Positions 49,582 to 57,640 of a stretch of 64,000 nucleotides of DNA are shown here, one piece after another. This DNA is from Phytohabitans houttuyneae (GTDB taxonomy: Bacteria > Actinomycetota > Actinomycetes > Mycobacteriales > Micromonosporaceae), in contig NZ_BLPF01000003.1 in the NCBI RefSeq assembly GCF_011764425.1, positions 868,001-932,000 of the forward strand, given 5' to 3'. Under the pieces are notes generated by a model. It worked only from the letters and a program-made list of their open reading frames with translations, had not been told where the DNA came from and made no database searches. Each line of letters starts with the position of its first letter. Position 1 is the stretch's first letter. The translations under genes and the position numbers were made by a program.

Positions 49582-51201
49582 TCACTTGGTGATCTCGGCG
49601 CGGTCCGGGCGTGCGGTGACCGGTGGGTGGCCGGGCGAGACCGGGGCTTCGGCGGGCTTTTCGATCGGGAAGAAGAAGCCGCGGATCGCGGGGCCGAGCG
49701 CGCCGAGCCGGTTCATCTTCTTCGGCACCACCCAGCCCGCGTAGTCCAGGCTGCCGTGGCCGTGCTCGTCGACTGGCGCGAGCGGTTGGTGTACCTCGAT
49801 GAAGCGTCCGTCCGGCAGCCGGCGGATGATGCCGGTCTCGACGCCGTGTGCGAGGACCTCGCGGTCGTGCTGTTGCAGGCCAAGGCAGATCCGGTAGGTG
49901 ATGTAGTAGGCCAGTGGTGGCGCGATCAGCAGGCCGATGCGGCCGGCCCAGGTCATCGCGTTGAGGCTGATGTGGAACTTGTCGGCGATCACGTCGTTGC
50001 CGCCGGACAGCGTCAGGACGAGCCAGAACGCGATCGCCATCGCGCCGAGCGCGGTGCGGGCGGGCACGTCACGCGGGCGCTGCAGCAGGTTGTGCGCCCG
50101 GTGGTCTTTGGTCAGCCTGGCCTCGATGAACGGATAGGCGAGCGGCAGCATCGTCAAGATGCCAAAGAGCACCACCGCGGGCCAGAACATCGACGGGATG
50201 GTATAGCCGTCGCCCCAGCCCCACAGGTCGAAACGTATCTCCCACGCCGGGAACAGACGGATTGCTCCATCCAGGAACATCACGTACCAGTCCGGCTGGC
50301 TCGCGGACGAGACCACCTGGGCCTCGTATGGGCCGAAGAGCCAGATCGGGTTGATCTGGAACAGACCGCCCATCAGCGCGATGACGCCGAAGACGATCAT
50401 GAAGAAGCCGCCCTGCTTGATGGTGTATCGCGGCACGAAGCGTTCGCCGACCACGTTGTGCTCGGTGCGGCCGGGGCCGGGCCACTGGGTGTGCTTCTGT
50501 TTGAAGACCAGGCCGAGGTGGACGCTGATCAGCGCGAGTAGCGCGCCCGGGATGAGTAGCACGTGGGCGATGTAGAAGCGGCCCATGATGACGGTGCCGG
50601 GGAACTCGCCGTCGAAGATCGACGTGGTTACCCAGGAGCCGATGACCGGGATCGACAGCATGATCGCTGAGGCGATCCGCAGGCCGGTGCCGGAGAGCGC
50701 GTCGTCGGGGAGGGAGTAGCCGGTGAAGCCGGCCAGGAAGCCGACCCAGAACAGCAGCGAGCCGATGATCCAGTTTGTCTCACGGGGCTTGCGGAACGCG
50801 CCGGTGAAGAAGATCCGGAACATGTGCACCACGATCGCCGACATGAATGTCAGCGCCGCCCAGTGGTGCATCTGCCGCATGATCAGGCCGCCGCGCACGT
50901 CGAAGGAGAGGTTGAGGCTCGACGCGTACGCCTGTGACATGTGCACGCCCCGCAGCGGCGCGTAGCTGCCGTCGTAGGTGGTCGTGCTCAGCGAGGGGTC
51001 GTAGAAGAACGTCAGGAACGTACCGGTCAGCAGCAGGACGATGAACGAGAACAGCGCGATCTCGCCCAGCAGGAACGACCAGTGGTCAGGAAAGACCTTG
51101 TTGAGGATGTTGCGCAGCGGTGTGGCCGCCTGGAACCTCTCGTCCAGACCACCGGCCACCTTGGCCGGGACTGCCGCGACGTCCACCTTCCGGCGCTTCA
51201 T
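49582..51201 (-). CDS. qcrB: Cytochrome bc1 complex cytochrome b subunit, orphan copy
   Basis: The 539-residue actinobacterial QcrB has four-helix haem-b ligands visible as His112 or 113 (RQMHHWAAL) with His126 (VVHMFRIF) and His213 (YIAHVLLIP) with His228 (ISVHLGLVF). The quinol-site motif SQPDWYVMF replaces PEWY as usual in actinobacteria, and the long C-terminal extension is present. The protein oxidises menaquinol in the respiratory chain. The typical qcrC-qcrA-qcrB cluster is absent: on one side is a YCII gene and on the other decayed sequence, so this is probably an extra copy. The ATG forms an ATGA overlap with the end of an upstream frame. Confidence 0.9.
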   Translation of the reverse strand: MKRRKVDVAAVPAKVAGGLDERFQAATPLRNILNKVFPDHWSFLLGEIALFSFIVLLLTGTFLTFFYDPSLSTTTYDGSYAPLRGVHMSQAYASSLNLSFDVRGGLIMRQMHHWAALTFMSAIVVHMFRIFFTGAFRKPRETNWIIGSLLFWVGFLAGFTGYSLPDDALSGTGLRIASAIMLSIPVIGSWVTTSIFDGEFPGTVIMGRFYIAHVLLIPGALLALISVHLGLVFKQKHTQWPGPGRTEHNVVGERFVPRYTIKQGGFFMIVFGVIALMGGLFQINPIWLFGPYEAQVVSSASQPDWYVMFLDGAIRLFPAWEIRFDLWGWGDGYTIPSMFWPAVVLFGILTMLPLAYPFIEARLTKDHRAHNLLQRPRDVPARTALGAMAIAFWLVLTLSGGNDVIADKFHISLNAMTWAGRIGLLIAPPLAYYITYRICLGLQQHDREVLAHGVETGIIRRLPDGRFIEVHQPLAPVDEHGHGSLDYAGWVVPKKMNRLGALGPAIRGFFFPIEKPAEAPVSPGHPPVTARPDRAEITK

Positions 51202-51519
51202 GGCTGGGACACCAGCTTGGTGCTGTCGGCTCGCGTGCTACCCAACATTGTTGGCTCCAGGAATACGTCTTCCAGTTCGCCGCTCATGGTCCAGACGGAC
51301 GGCGGCCCTCTCGATCGGATTCGCCGCCACCCGCCGCCGATCGGCAATGGCCCATCGACACTCGACTGTCTTCGATCTACATTACTACGGCATGTAGTAG
51401 TTGTCGAGGAAGGAGGGTGGCCAGTCTCCGGGTCGCCCAGCGCTACCTCCACCAGGCGAGCTGCGGCGGATCGCCGCGCCAGCAGCAGCGCACGACGGCG
51501 GCGGCGAAGAACGCGGCGA

Positions 51520-51610
51520 AGAACGCACATAGCCCAGTCGCGCCCGGCCAGCAGGCGCGCGGTGTGCAGGCCGGCCGGACCGGCGCCGACGACGAGCACA
51601 TGCACAGTCC
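51520..51610 (-). pseudogene. Possible flavoprotein oxidoreductase N-terminal remnant
   Basis: The minus strand encodes HVLVVGAGPAGLHTARLLAG, the FAD-binding loop of thioredoxin-reductase-like or other flavoproteins. After about 30 residues it dissolves into Arg-rich sequence without family features. The frame stays open to the qcrB start, but nothing else is recognisable. A decayed fragment is the simplest reading. Confidence 0.4.
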
Positions 51611-51729
51611 GCAGACCCGGGACGGTAGGTGCCGCCACCCCGCGCGCGACACTCCACACACAACCCGCCCACGACCTTCACGGCCGCCACACCGCGGTGC
51701 GGGGCCCCGGGCGCGCGCCGGGGTGAGCG

Positions 51730-51989
51730 GTGACGGACAAGGTCGACTTCAGGAAGAGCCCGACCTGTTCGCCGACGCCGTGGCGCGGGCCGCCGCCAAG
51801 GGCCAGCCGGCGCGCCTTGACGCCGTCGGCCTGGAGGCGCTCTCCGAAGGGCGGTGCGTGCAGACCCCGCACGTCGGTTCCATCGACGACGAGGCCCGCA
51901 TGGTGGGGCGGCATCACGAGATCTACCTCAGCGACAGCCGCCGGTCCGCCCCCGACAAGCTGCGCACGATCTTCTCGGCGGGGGTGTAA
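51730..51989 (+). pseudogene. GyrI-like domain protein, internally deleted remnant
   Basis: The start GTG 51730 gives MTDKVDFRK, the usual opening of actinobacterial GyrI-like small-molecule-binding proteins. After a frame change the next sequence is EEPDLFADAVARAAAKGQPA, then LDAVGLEALSEGRCVQTPHV, and the C-terminus contains HHEIYLSDSRRSAPDKLRTI. Intact relatives have about 200 residues; here most of the first half and a short piece after DDEAR are missing. It ends at the TAA at 51989. This clear gene corpse lies beside the orphan qcrB. Confidence 0.7.
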
Positions 51990-52409
51990 CGCGTTCGCGC
52001 CTTCGGACGCTTATCCAGCGGAGAGCAGCACGCCCACACGTTCATAAATAAAGCTTTTGCTCGATGAATTGAAAGACTGCATACCCCAAGCAAAAGTTCA
52101 GGCGAACGGGTATTTAGTTTTGAGAAACGGTGCGGTAGCTTCCTAGACACAAGAACGCCGAGGGGCTCCGTTGGCACCGCCCCCCAGGCTCGGCAGCGCG
52201 AGGGTGTGGCACCCCTTCCGCGACATAACCCACCCCCTCCGGCGGCATCTTCGGCGAGGCCGCGTGTCCGACGTCCCGCGCCGCCACGCGGCGCGCGCGT
52301 CCTGACCCATTCGCCGTACTCGCAGCTCGCCGACGCGCACCAGCGCGACCGGACGGCTCCAGCTGCCCCGAAGGCGGGCCCGGCCGGTCCGGGCCCGTGA
52401 AGGAGCCCG
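51990..52409. other. Intergenic region, partly AT-rich
   Basis: This stretch of about 420 bases lies before the secreted ThuA protein. The part at 52040-52140 is strikingly AT-rich for this genome (runs such as TAAATAAAG and TTTAGTTTTGAG), which could mark a promoter or foreign DNA. The remainder is GC-rich without a gene. No hairpin or operator was identified. Confidence 0.5.
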
Positions 52410-55400
52410 ATGCGCACGACCTCCCCCAGACGCAGGGTCTCGGCTGCCGCCGGTGCCCTCGCGCTAGCCGCCGCCACCCTGGTCGGCGGCGCCTCCAGTA
52501 GCCCGGCTCAGGCCGAGCCGGCGCCGGTGAGCACCGGCAACCAGTTCAAGGTGCTGGTCTTCACCAAGAGCGAGGGCGCCCCGCCCCCGTCCACCGCGGC
52601 CGGCGTGGCCGCCATCCTGAAGCTCGGCAACGCCCAGCGCTTCGCCGTGCAGGTCACCGACGACCCCCGCAAGTTCGACCGGGCGCACCTCCAGCAGTAC
52701 CGCGTGGTGGTCTTCCTGAACACCGCCGGCGACGTGCTGACCGACGCCCAGCAGGCCGCGTTCGAGGAGTATTACCGCGATGGCGGCGGCTTCGTCGGCA
52801 TCCACTCCGCGATCGAGGCGGAGCCCGGCTGGTCGTTCCTCACGAACGTGCTCGGCGCGCGGGCCAACGGCGCCTCCGCCGTCACGCCGGCCACCGTCAA
52901 GGTCGCCGACCGCGTGCACCCGGCCTCGGAGACGCTGCCGGAGCGGTGGAACCGCACCGACCGGTGGTACAACTTCGCGGCCAACGTGCGGGGCGTCTCG
53001 CACGTACTGGCCACAGTGGACGAGAACACGTACACCGGCGGCACGATGGGCGCCGACCACCCCATCACCTGGTGCAAGGACTACCAGGGTGGCCGCTCGT
53101 TCTACACCGGGCTGGGCGGCACCGCTGCCAGCTTCGGCACCGGCGACCTCTCCGCGCACCTCGGCGGCGCGATCCGCTGGGCGGCCGGCGTGACCGACGG
53201 CGACTGCGGCGCGACCGTGCTGGCCAACTACCAGATGACGGTCGTCGGCGCGCAGCCGAACGTCAACGAGCCGATCGGCTTCGACGTGCTGCCCGACGGC
53301 CGGGTCATCCAGACCGACCGCCGCGGCGGGGTGCGCCTGCACAACCCGGCCACCAACAGCACCACCGTGCTGGCCCAGATCCCGGTCTACACGCACAGCG
53401 AGGACGGCATGTACGGGCCGGCCGTGGACCGGGACTTCGCCACCAACAAGTGGGTGTACCTGTACTACGCGCCGCCGCTGGACACCCCCGCCGGCGCCGC
53501 GCCCACCACGAGCACCAACCCGGCGACCTGGGACGTGTGGAAGGGGTACTTCCAGCTGTCCCGCTTCAAGTTCGTCGACGGGCCGACGCCGTCGCTCGAC
53601 GTGGCCTCCGAGCAGCAGATCATGCGGGTACCGGTGGACCGGGGCGCCTGCTGCCACGTGGCCGGCGACATCGCGTTCGACTCGCACAACAACCTGTGGC
53701 TGGTCACCGGCGACGACACGCCGGCCGGCTCCGGCGGCTCCGGCGGGTTCTCGCCGCACAACGACTCGGTCAGCGCGGCCGGCGTGTACCAGGCGCCGTT
53801 CGCGGACGCCCGCCGCTCCTCCGCCAACACCAACGACCTGCGCGGCAAGATCCTGCGGATCTCCGTGCAGCCGGACGGCTCGTACACGGTCCCGGCCGGC
53901 AACCTCTTCCCCGAGTCCGCGGACCCGGGTGACAAGACCCGCCCCGAGATCTACGCGATGGGCTTCCGCAACCCGTTCCGGATCACCGTGGACAAGAACG
54001 ACGTCGCGTTCATCACCGACTACTCGCCGGACTCCTCCACGCCGCAGGTCGGGCGCGGGCCGGCCGGCACCGGCCGGATGATGGTCGTGGACGCGCCGGC
54101 GAACTACGGCTGGCCGCTGTGCGTGCAGCCGAACCTGCCGTACATCGAGATGAACTGGACCACCAGCCCCATCTCGCCGGTCGCGCCCTTCGACTGCGCG
54201 GCGCCGCGCAACACCTCTCGCCACAACACCGGCCTCACCGCGCTTCCGGCGGTCAAGAAGTCGGAGCTGTGGTACTCGTTCCAGGCGCCGACGCCCTGCC
54301 CGGAGTCGTACCTGTCGACGCCGACCCAGACCTGCCCCGTGCTTTGGCCGGAGCTCGGCACCGGCGGCGTGGGTCCGCACGGCGCGGCGAAGTACGACTA
54401 CGACCCGGACCTCGCCTCGGAGACCAAGTTCCCGGAGTACTACGACGGGGCGATCTTCTTCGGCGAGTTCACGCGGGACACGCTCAAGGAGATCCGGCTC
54501 GACGCGCAGGGCGACATCCTGAAGATCAACAACTTGTTGAACTGCGGGCAGGCGCCCACCACGCCGGCACAGCCGTTCCTGTGCGACAACCCCATGGACA
54601 TGAAGTGGGGCCCGGACGGCAACTTCTACCTGCTCACGTACGGCGACGGGTTCTTCAACGTCAACCCCGACGCCGCGATGCTGAAGTTCAGCTACGTCAA
54701 GGGCCTGCGCGCGCCGAACGCGGTACTCAAGGCCACGCCGACCAACGGGCTGGCGCCGCTGACCGTGGCGTTCTCCAGCGACGGCTCGAACGACCCCGAC
54801 CCGGCCGACTCGATCTCCTTCGCGTGGGACTTCAACGGCGACGGCACCACCGACTCGATCGACCCCAACCCGTCGTACACGTACACCACCAACGGCGTTT
54901 ACACGGCGCGGCTGACCGTGACCGACTCCAGCGGCAAGACGGCGTCGGCCAACACCACGATCACGGTGGGCAACACCGCGCCGTCGGTGACGGTGAACCT
55001 GCCGATCGAGGGTGGGTTCTTCAGCTGGGGCGACAACATCCCGTGGTCGGTGGCCGTCACCGACCCCGAGGACGGTCCGATCGACTGCTCGCGGGTCGAG
55101 GTCACGTTCGTGCTCGGCCACGACGAGCACGGGCACGGCGAGGCCAACCAGTTCGGCTGCTCCGGCGTCCTGCCGACGCTCGCCGACGACGCGTCGCATG
55201 GCGGGTACATCTTCGGCGCGATCAGCGCCCGGTACACCGACAACGGCGCTAACGGCCAGCCGGCACTGACCACAGTGGACCAGCAGGTGATACAGGACAA
55301 GCTACAGCAGGTCGAGTTCGCCGCCTCGCAGTCCGGCACGACGGTCGGCAACTCCGCCGACACCGGCGGCGGGCAGCAGCGCGGCAGCCTCGACCCGGGC

Positions 55401-55733
55401 GACTGGATCGCCGTCAACAACACGGTCAACTTCCAGAACATGACCGCGGTGACCCTGCGCACCTCGGGCGGCAGCGCGGCCACGGCCGGGCAGCCCCGGT
55501 TCGCCGTACAGCTGCGGCTCGACGCGGTGGACGGTCCGCTCCTCGCCACCGCGACGGTCAACGCGACCACCGGCAACAACGCCTTCACCAGCACCACCGT
55601 CCCGATCACCGATCCGGGCGGCACGCACAAGCTCTACCTGGTGTTCCAGCCCGTGAGCGGCGGCCCGACGAGCGGGTTCGGCAACCTCAACTGGGTCCAG
55701 TTCACCGGCGCGGGCATCGGCGTCGCCCCCTAG
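52410..55733 (+). CDS. Secreted multidomain ThuA / PQQ-type sugar dehydrogenase / PKD protein
   Basis: The 1107-residue exported protein has a signal peptide at 1-35 (AAGALALAAATLVGGASSSP, AQA). A ThuA-like domain spans about 45-265 (FKVLVFTKSEGAPPPSTAAG, YYRDGGGFVGIHSAIEAEPG, PITWCKDYQGGRSFYTGLGG). A sugar-dehydrogenase beta-propeller spans about 268-765 (IGFDVLPDGRVIQTDRRGGV, DLRGKILRISV, EIYAMGFRNPFRITVDKNDV). A PKD domain spans about 775-860 (ISFAWDFNGDGTTDS), and a C-terminal jelly-roll-like carbohydrate-binding domain from about 950. It likely binds and oxidises or modifies polysaccharide-derived sugars outside the cell. GAAGGAG precedes the ATG. It is followed by a strong terminator and a Tat-exported isomerase-like gene. 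Confidence 0.9.
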   Translation: MRTTSPRRRVSAAAGALALAAATLVGGASSSPAQAEPAPVSTGNQFKVLVFTKSEGAPPPSTAAGVAAILKLGNAQRFAVQVTDDPRKFDRAHLQQYRVVVFLNTAGDVLTDAQQAAFEEYYRDGGGFVGIHSAIEAEPGWSFLTNVLGARANGASAVTPATVKVADRVHPASETLPERWNRTDRWYNFAANVRGVSHVLATVDENTYTGGTMGADHPITWCKDYQGGRSFYTGLGGTAASFGTGDLSAHLGGAIRWAAGVTDGDCGATVLANYQMTVVGAQPNVNEPIGFDVLPDGRVIQTDRRGGVRLHNPATNSTTVLAQIPVYTHSEDGMYGPAVDRDFATNKWVYLYYAPPLDTPAGAAPTTSTNPATWDVWKGYFQLSRFKFVDGPTPSLDVASEQQIMRVPVDRGACCHVAGDIAFDSHNNLWLVTGDDTPAGSGGSGGFSPHNDSVSAAGVYQAPFADARRSSANTNDLRGKILRISVQPDGSYTVPAGNLFPESADPGDKTRPEIYAMGFRNPFRITVDKNDVAFITDYSPDSSTPQVGRGPAGTGRMMVVDAPANYGWPLCVQPNLPYIEMNWTTSPISPVAPFDCAAPRNTSRHNTGLTALPAVKKSELWYSFQAPTPCPESYLSTPTQTCPVLWPELGTGGVGPHGAAKYDYDPDLASETKFPEYYDGAIFFGEFTRDTLKEIRLDAQGDILKINNLLNCGQAPTTPAQPFLCDNPMDMKWGPDGNFYLLTYGDGFFNVNPDAAMLKFSYVKGLRAPNAVLKATPTNGLAPLTVAFSSDGSNDPDPADSISFAWDFNGDGTTDSIDPNPSYTYTTNGVYTARLTVTDSSGKTASANTTITVGNTAPSVTVNLPIEGGFFSWGDNIPWSVAVTDPEDGPIDCSRVEVTFVLGHDEHGHGEANQFGCSGVLPTLADDASHGGYIFGAISARYTDNGANGQPALTTVDQQVIQDKLQQVEFAASQSGTTVGNSADTGGGQQRGSLDPGDWIAVNNTVNFQNMTAVTLRTSGGSAATAGQPRFAVQLRLDAVDGPLLATATVNATTGNNAFTSTTVPITDPGGTHKLYLVFQPVSGGPTSGFGNLNWVQFTGAGIGVAP

Positions 55734-55745
55734 GCACCACTCCCC

Positions 55746-55778
55746 GGGGCGCCCCCAACCGGGAATTGGGGGCGCCCC
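55746..55778 (+). terminator. Hairpin terminator after ThuA multidomain gene
   Basis: GGGGCGCCCCCAA pairs perfectly with 55766-55778 in a 13-base-pair stem closing a seven-base loop, 13 bases after the stop. It may terminate or attenuate transcription into the isomerase-like gene 49 bases further. Confidence 0.75.
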
Positions 55779-55826
55779 ACTCCTTCGACCACACAGCAGT
55801 CACCCATCGATGGAAGGCAGTGCGAC

Positions 55827-56918
55827 ATGAACGACAACCACGGGTTGAGCCGGCGCCGGTTCCTCGGTGCCACGGCCGGCGCGGCCGCCGGCGCCGCGGC
55901 GCTGGGCATCGCCGGCTGGCCGGGCGCGGCCTCGGCCGCCAACGGGGTGCTGGTGCCGCCCGGCAAGCGGGGCATCATCCTGTACACCGTCCGCGACGCG
56001 ATCAGCCGCGACCCGCTGACCACCCCGCAGCCCTCCGGCTTCCGCCGGGTGCTGGAGGAGCTGGCCCGCCTCGGCTACAAGCAGATCGAGTTCGCCGGGT
56101 ACAACCAGCACGCCAACTCCGAGGGCGGCGCGAGCCTCGGCAACCCGGCCGGCGCGGCGCTGCTGCGCGGGTGGCTGGACGACAACGGGCTGGAGGCCGA
56201 GGGCAACCACGCCTCCATCCCGTCGACGCTCAACGACACCACGCTCGGCCAGTTCGACCTGGCCTGCGAGCTCGCGGCGATCCTCGGCCTCGGGCACATC
56301 GGCACCGGCAGCGACCCGACCAACAGCAACTTCAAGGCCGACTGGGACGCCGCCGCGGAGCGGTGGAACATCCTCGGCGAGCGGGCGATGACCAAGTTCG
56401 GGCTCAAGCTGTACACGCACAACCACGACGCGGCGTACAACTTCCTGCTCGACAGCGGACCGCTCGACCCGCTCGGCCGCCCCACCCGGTCCTCCGGCGT
56501 CCGCAAGCTGGAGTACTTCCTGACCCAGACCAACCCCGACTACGTCTTCCTGGAGATGGACATCTACTGGGCGCACGTGGCCCAGCACCGGTTCATCAGC
56601 TACACCAACCCGGACGGCGTGGCGACGCCGGACACCTTCGACCCGCTCGCGCTCGTACAGGCCCAGCCGATCCGCTTCCCGCTCTTCCACGCCAAGGACG
56701 GCGCGCGCACCGCCGACGCGCCCGGCGTGGGGTCGGGGTACGTGATGGTCCCGCTCGGCACCGGCAACATCGACTACGGCACGTTCTTCGCGAACATGGG
56801 CGCGAAGGGCTACCACAACCCGATGTACGAGCAGGACAACGCGCCGTCCTACACCGGCGGCGGCTCCCTGGGCGCGGCCGCGGTCAGCTACGAGAACATG
56901 GCCAGCCTGCGCGGCTGA
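55827..56918 (+). CDS. Tat-exported sugar phosphate isomerase/epimerase-like protein
   Basis: The 363-residue protein has a twin-arginine signal at 1-39 (LSRRRFLGATAGAAAGAAAL, then AASAAN). A xylose-isomerase-like TIM barrel follows: GIILYTVRDAISRDP, LGYKQIEFAGYNQHANSEGG, LGLGHIGTGSD, KLYTHNHDAAYNFL, VFLEMDIYWAHVAQ and FPLFHAKDGAR. The Glu, Asp and His residues in these segments match the metal site of the family. Tat export implies folding with its metal in the cytosol. It probably isomerises or epimerises a sugar made by the neighbouring secreted ThuA/dehydrogenase protein. Confidence 0.87.
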   Translation: MNDNHGLSRRRFLGATAGAAAGAAALGIAGWPGAASAANGVLVPPGKRGIILYTVRDAISRDPLTTPQPSGFRRVLEELARLGYKQIEFAGYNQHANSEGGASLGNPAGAALLRGWLDDNGLEAEGNHASIPSTLNDTTLGQFDLACELAAILGLGHIGTGSDPTNSNFKADWDAAAERWNILGERAMTKFGLKLYTHNHDAAYNFLLDSGPLDPLGRPTRSSGVRKLEYFLTQTNPDYVFLEMDIYWAHVAQHRFISYTNPDGVATPDTFDPLALVQAQPIRFPLFHAKDGARTADAPGVGSGYVMVPLGTGNIDYGTFFANMGAKGYHNPMYEQDNAPSYTGGGSLGAAAVSYENMASLRG

Positions 56919-57161
56919 CCCCGATCCGCCACCGCTGGTGCGGGCTCCGTCGACGTGGGGCCCGCACCGGCTCTTTTCGCCGGCCGCCGCGAGCCGGGTA
57001 CGGTGCCGATGAGTTCGTCAGCGTGATGATGCCCGATAGCCGTAGTCCTGGCTGGGCATCGGTCTGTGTCGATCCAGGGACATGAACCCCCACGCGGGTG
57101 CCGACGTGCCACTACGGTGCCGCCCGAACCCGCCGCCGCACAGCTGCGACGGCGACATCCG

Positions 57162-57617
57162 TCAGAGGACGTCGTCAGAAACCGTCCACACGATGTCGGG
57201 CGGACGCACCCGCGCGGCCCGCGGCTCGCCCTTGCCGTCGGCCAACCCGAGCCGGCCGACGAGCGTCCCGGCGCCGTCGTGCGCCGCACGGAGCACCTGG
57301 GTCGGCACGTCGCCGAATATGAGCTTGATCCGCCTGAACATGGCGAACTCGTCACCGCTGACCGCGCCCCAGCACAGGTAGAGGAATCGCGCACCGGGGC
57401 GGCCGTGCACGTACGGCCCGCCGACGTCCAGCAGATCGTCGACCTCGCGGCTGGCGACCTCGAACTCCCACGTCACCGTCTCCGCGTCGACGGGGAAGCG
57501 GTCGACGACCTCCGCCTTGCGCTGTACGCCCACGTGCACGTTGCCGCGCCGCAGCGTCGACGCCTCGGCCCCGCCGCCTCGGCCCGGCAGGTCGTGGCCC
57601 TCGATCCGGATGCGCAC
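57162..57617 (-). CDS. DUF5990 family protein
   Basis: The 151-residue protein begins MRIRIEGHDLPGRGGG and has RGNVHVGVQRKAEVVDRFPV, VTWEFEVASREVDDLLDVGG, PYVHGRPGARFLYLCWGAVS and FAMFRRIKLIFGDV. This is the beta-rich layout of the actinobacterial DUF5990 family, which has no known function. It is convergent to nothing and lies 24 bases downstream of the STAND gene's stop on the same strand, so the two may be co-transcribed. Confidence 0.75.
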   Translation of the reverse strand: MRIRIEGHDLPGRGGGAEASTLRRGNVHVGVQRKAEVVDRFPVDAETVTWEFEVASREVDDLLDVGGPYVHGRPGARFLYLCWGAVSGDEFAMFRRIKLIFGDVPTQVLRAAHDGAGTLVGRLGLADGKGEPRAARVRPPDIVWTVSDDVL

Positions 57618-57640
57618 ACCCGCACTCTAGAAGACGCGCT

